Positions 61,160 to 64,000 of a DNA stretch of 64,000 nt are shown piece by piece. The translations under genes and the position numbers were made by a program. This stretch comes from DASTEQ01 sp040905185 (GTDB lineage: Bacteria; Chloroflexota; Limnocylindria; QHBO01): the NCBI GenBank assembly GCA_040905185.1, contig JBBDRZ010000005.1:1-64000 (forward strand), given 5' to 3'. The notes under the pieces are model-generated. The model worked only from the letters and a program-made list of their open reading frames with translations, made no database searches and was not told the DNA's origin. Numbering within the stretch: position 1 is the first letter of the stretch; each line of letters begins with the position of its first letter.

Positions 61160-61239
61160 GGGTAGTTCTCCTCCAGCCCGCGAGGGCTCATCGGCTCACC
61201 CGGCGAGTGGGCGGCACGGAGAACCTACGACGGAGGGCG

Positions 61240-62100
61240 TTACCGACGGCTGACGGGTGGCTTACTGGCCGCCTGGGCTGACCGATACGCCTCGCGACGG
61301 GGTACCCCGGCCGCTCGCAGCAGGTCGGCCATGGCACGCGCGGACAGCCCGGCACGATGAACGGCGGCGGTGATGGCCGTCAGGTCCACGCCGGCGTCGG
61401 GCGCCGGGGCCTCGAGGCCGGAAACCACGAGGGTGAATTCGCCGCGCGGCGCCGCAAGCACAGAAGCCACCTCCGCCGGTGTGCCCACGACCATCTCCTC
61501 GTGGAGCTTGGTCAGCTCCCGGCCGGCCGCGACCCGCACGCCGGGGTGGGCATCGGTCAATGCCCCGAGCTCGGCCAGCAGACGGCTCACCCGATGCGGG
61601 GCCTCGAACAGGATCAGCGGCAATCCCAAACCACCCGCCGCCCCCACCAGGCGGTCGAGCGCCGCGCGCCGGGCCGCCACCGGCCGGGCGGGCAGGAAGC
61701 CGCCGAACACGAACCCATTCCCCGACACGCCCGCCGCGGCAAGTGCGGCGGTCACGGCCGACGGCCCGGGCACCACCTCCACGACATGGCCCGCCGCGCG
61801 AGCGGCGGCCACCAGCTCGGCCCCCGGATCGGAAACGGCAGGCATGCCCGCGTCGGTCGTCAGGGCCAGGGTCTCCCCCGCCGCGAGGCGGCCCAGCAAC
61901 ACCGGCAACCGTACCCCGGCATTGTGCTCGGTGAACGACAGGGTGGGCCGCCGCGCTCCGATGAAGCGCAGCAGTCGGGCCGCGACGCGGGTGTCTTCGG
62001 CGATCAGCAGGTCGGCCTCGCGCAGCGCCTCGGCCGCCCGCGGCGACAGGTCGCCCAGGTTACCGATCGGCGTCCCGACGACCAGCAGCCGCCCGGCCAT
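61240..62100 (-). CDS. rsmI: 16S rRNA (cytidine1402-2'-O)-methyltransferase
   Basis: 286 aa from ATG 62100. Tetrapyrrole-methylase-type fold with RsmI signatures: LLVVGTPIGNLGDLSPRAAE, IAEDTRVAARLLRF, LTTDAGMPAVSDPGAELV, and VPGPSAVTAALAAAG, with FEAPHRV later. It methylates the ribose of C1402 in the decoding centre using SAM. It lies 5 bp after nadE, probably in the same transcript. Confidence 0.94.
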   Translation of the reverse strand: MAGRLLVVGTPIGNLGDLSPRAAEALREADLLIAEDTRVAARLLRFIGARRPTLSFTEHNAGVRLPVLLGRLAAGETLALTTDAGMPAVSDPGAELVAAARAAGHVVEVVPGPSAVTAALAAAGVSGNGFVFGGFLPARPVAARRAALDRLVGAAGGLGLPLILFEAPHRVSRLLAELGALTDAHPGVRVAAGRELTKLHEEMVVGTPAEVASVLAAPRGEFTLVVSGLEAPAPDAGVDLTAITAAVHRAGLSARAMADLLRAAGVPRREAYRSAQAASKPPVSRR

Positions 62101-62105
62101 CCGGC

Positions 62106-62981
62106 TCAGGCCTTGCGTCGCGAACCGGGGCGCCGGCGCGGGTAGAGGTGATCGATCCCCGGCGTGCGCAGGCTGACCTTGGCCACCGGCGGCGTCTGCC
62201 GCTTGAACTCGTTCCGCGCCACACGCGCGGCGGTCCAGCGCACAAGCGCCGCGTCCAGGCCCGCCCCCGCGCAGCGCTCCACGGTCCAGCGCCGGTCCAC
62301 CAGGGCGTACAGGATACGGTCCAGGTCGTCGTACGAGGCGCCCAGCTCCCCCTCATCGGTCTGTCCCGGCCACAGATCGGCCGATGGCGGCTTGGCGACG
62401 ATCTCAGGCGGCACGCCCAGCTCGGTCGCCACAGCCCGCAGCTGGCTCTTGTACAGGTCGCCGATGGGCTGGAGGGCGGCCGCCATGTCTCCGTGCTGAG
62501 TGGTGTAGCCGAGGAGGATCTCGGTCTTGTTCGAGGTCCCGCACACCAGGGCGTCGAACGCGGCCGAGCGGTCGTAGAGAACCATCATCCGCAGGCGGGC
62601 CAGCACGTTGCCGCGCCGGACCAGTACGTCGGTCTCCTCGCCACCACCGACCAGGATGAGCATCGGCTCGGCCATGGGCGTGATGTCCACCCGCTGGGAG
62701 TCGCAGCCCAGAGCTTCCACTACGCGCAGCGCATCGGTCTCTGCGGAGGGATCGCTGGTGCGAAACGGCATACGCACCGCCAGGACGGAGTCCGGGCCCA
62801 GGGCCCGAACGGCAAGGTAGGCGACCGTGGCGCTGTCCACCCCACCCGACACCCCGACCACCAGGCGCTCGAAGCCAGTCTGTTCCAGCTGGCGCCGAAT
62901 GAAACCGATGATGACCGATACGACCTCGGGGGCGTTCACCTGAGGCAGCGGCGCCGTCTCGGGCGCAGACGCCGGGCTCAT
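62106..62981 (-). CDS. nadE: NAD+ synthetase
   Basis: 291 aa from ATG 62981, with an ATGA overlap to the amidohydrolase before it. The PP-loop motif SGGVDS is at residues 45-50; later blocks are TSNKTEILLGYTTQHGDMAAALQPIGDLYKSQ and PPSADLWPGQTDEGELGASY. It adenylates nicotinate adenine dinucleotide and amidates it to NAD+. It lacks the glutaminase domain, so it would use ammonia or receive it from the neighbouring nitrilase-fold protein. Confidence 0.95.
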   Translation of the reverse strand: MSPASAPETAPLPQVNAPEVVSVIIGFIRRQLEQTGFERLVVGVSGGVDSATVAYLAVRALGPDSVLAVRMPFRTSDPSAETDALRVVEALGCDSQRVDITPMAEPMLILVGGGEETDVLVRRGNVLARLRMMVLYDRSAAFDALVCGTSNKTEILLGYTTQHGDMAAALQPIGDLYKSQLRAVATELGVPPEIVAKPPSADLWPGQTDEGELGASYDDLDRILYALVDRRWTVERCAGAGLDAALVRWTAARVARNEFKRQTPPVAKVSLRTPGIDHLYPRRRPGSRRKA

Positions 62982-63868
62982 CCTTCTGCGGCGGCCTCGG
63001 CCGGCGGTTCCAGGCCGGCACGCTCGGCGATGATGCGGTCAAGCTCGCGGCGGATCAGCTCCAGCCGCTCGTCGGCGAGGATGGGGAGCTGGTAGCGCTG
63101 CATCCGCAGGTCGTCGGTGTCGAGGCTGCCGACCACGAGAGCTTCCTCGTACAGCGGCGCTTCGGCCAATACTCCCCCGCCGGGGCCGATCAGCCGCGAG
63201 CCGCCCCAGAAGGTCAGTCCCTCCTCGTTGCCCACCCGGTTGCAGAAGGCGACGGCCACTGTCCCCAGCAGGGCGTACGTCTCCTGCATCTTGTGCCAGC
63301 CGGCGATGGCCGCCAGGCCGGCCGCGCTCCCCGGCGCACGCGCCGGACCAGCGGCCAAGTTGACGAGGAGGGCGGCTCCATCCTGGGCCTGGAGCAGGGG
63401 CAGCGACGGGTGCCAGAAGTCTTCGCAGATGCTGAGGCCCACCCGACCCAGCGGCTCGCCGACTTCGGTGGTCCGGATCCGGTCGCCGGGGCGGGTGAAG
63501 CGGCCCTCGTCGAACATCCCGTAGGTGGGCAGGTAGACCTTGCGGTGCAACCCGACCAGCTCCCCGTCGCGCAGAAGGGCGGCGCTGTTCGCATACCGAT
63601 GCTCAGCCGTTTCCTCCACGAAGCCGATGGCCACCAGGATTCCGGGCGCTTGGCGAGACACGGCGGCCAGCCGCGGGTCGGTGGCGGGCATGGCCACCTC
63701 GGGGACGAGATCGCTCAGCAGGTACCCGGTGAGCGCCAGCTCCGGGAACACGACCAGTTCCGCGCCTTCGGCCGCCGCGGCCCGGACCCGCTCCGCGGCC
63801 ATCTCGAGGTTGGCCGCCACCTCACCGAGATGAGGTGCCACCTGGGCCAGCGCGACGCGGACCTCCAC
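62978..63868 (-). CDS. Nitrilase-fold amidohydrolase, probable glutaminase partner of NAD+ synthetase
   Basis: 296 aa from GTG 63868, sharing ATGA with nadE. The Glu-Lys-Cys triad is E43 (VFPELALTGYL), K110 (HRKVYLPTYGMFDEGRF) and C148 (SICEDFWHPSLP). The YGMFDEGRF and CEDFWHPS phrases are those of the glutaminase half of glutamine-dependent NAD+ synthetases. Here the two halves are separate, overlapping genes, so the product likely supplies ammonia to NadE. Direct amidase activity on another substrate remains possible. It is 10 bp from the gene at the right edge. Confidence 0.88.
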   Translation of the reverse strand: MEVRVALAQVAPHLGEVAANLEMAAERVRAAAAEGAELVVFPELALTGYLLSDLVPEVAMPATDPRLAAVSRQAPGILVAIGFVEETAEHRYANSAALLRDGELVGLHRKVYLPTYGMFDEGRFTRPGDRIRTTEVGEPLGRVGLSICEDFWHPSLPLLQAQDGAALLVNLAAGPARAPGSAAGLAAIAGWHKMQETYALLGTVAVAFCNRVGNEEGLTFWGGSRLIGPGGGVLAEAPLYEEALVVGSLDTDDLRMQRYQLPILADERLELIRRELDRIIAERAGLEPPAEAAAEG

Positions 63869-63878
63869 GTCGCCAAGC

Positions 63879-64000
63879 CTAGCCGACCGGCGCCTCGGTC
63901 GGGACCGGCGCCGCTTCGTCGGCCGCCTCGGCCGAGGCCAGTCCCGAGCTGCCGGCGGCGGCGTCCGCGATCCGCCGCTGACGGGTGGCAGGCTCCAGCA
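63879..64000 (-). CDS. C-terminal end of a gene extending beyond the window
   Basis: Minus-strand reading frame open to the window edge and ending at TAG 63879-63881. The visible tail is Ala/Glu/Pro-rich (LEPATRQRRIADAAAG, then EAADEAAPVPTEAPVG), a flexible C-terminus without a recognisable family. It is 10 bp upstream of the amidohydrolase start, so it is probably in the same operon. Confidence 0.45.
   Translation of the reverse strand, partial: LEPATRQRRIADAAAGSSGLASAEAADEAAPVPTEAPVG

Overview
This is a high-GC, gene-dense bacterial window with a scaffold gap of exactly 100 N at 26233-26332, so it looks like a draft or metagenome-assembled genome. No rRNA or tRNA gene could be supported. 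Several things suggest a GC-rich member of the Chloroflexota: many lipoproteins and secreted Thr/Pro-rich proteins, a zinc-ribbon membrane protein, class III cyclases, a CIRCE-controlled groESL operon, a GatCAB amidotransferase and many GTG starts. That placement is inferred from gene content only; no marker was aligned.

Layout. 1-9.6 kb: a probable tandem-domain hypothetical protein, a zinc-ribbon membrane protein, a nitrilase-family hydrolase, an HTH protein fused to a PD-(D/E)XK-like domain, a tandem 51-bp repeat beside a truncated small ORF, a Rieske oxygenase coupled to a secreted alpha/beta hydrolase, and a complete polar amino acid ABC transporter. 9.2-19 kb: dnaE with a small winged-helix protein, an M3 oligopeptidase, gatB with an inositol-phosphatase-family enzyme, and a lipoprotein pair ending in a second array that resembles the 3.3-kb repeats. 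19-25.7 kb: an aminotransferase, a cupin-cyclase fusion, a BrnT-type toxin-antitoxin pair with a VOC-domain fragment, a DUF1684 protein and two divergent secreted proteins. 25.8-37 kb: a very large secreted subtilase with repetitive domains that contains the gap, a NarL-type two-component system, a VOC protein, a hydrolase, and a cyclase-ATPase-TPR regulator. 37-52 kb: gatCA, a second hydrolase, an MFS transporter, a methyltransferase, a tightly overlapping pcrA-pfkA-dinB-ligA operon, a GGDEF/HD-GYP protein with a lipoprotein, and a second PD-(D/E)XK-like protein. 52-64 kb: groESL, a small secreted protein, an OmpR-type two-component system, then a long minus-strand block with nadE and its glutaminase-like partner, rsmI, ssb, a ferredoxin-NADP reductase-like enzyme, metG and tatD.

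Genes are packed tightly, often with 1, 4 or 8 bp overlaps. The GTGA junction (GTG start sharing bases with the upstream TGA stop) recurs and fixes several start sites. Housekeeping functions dominate: replication and repair (dnaE, ligA, pcrA, ssb), translation (gatCAB, metG, rsmI), NAD synthesis and chaperonins. Points most worth checking are the methionyl-tRNA synthetase whose HIGH signature is replaced, the two related intergenic repeat arrays, the paired NHG/VS motif shared by two secreted proteins, the cupin-cyclase fusion, the HTH-nuclease fusion, and the phosphofructokinase with mixed ATP/PPi determinants.
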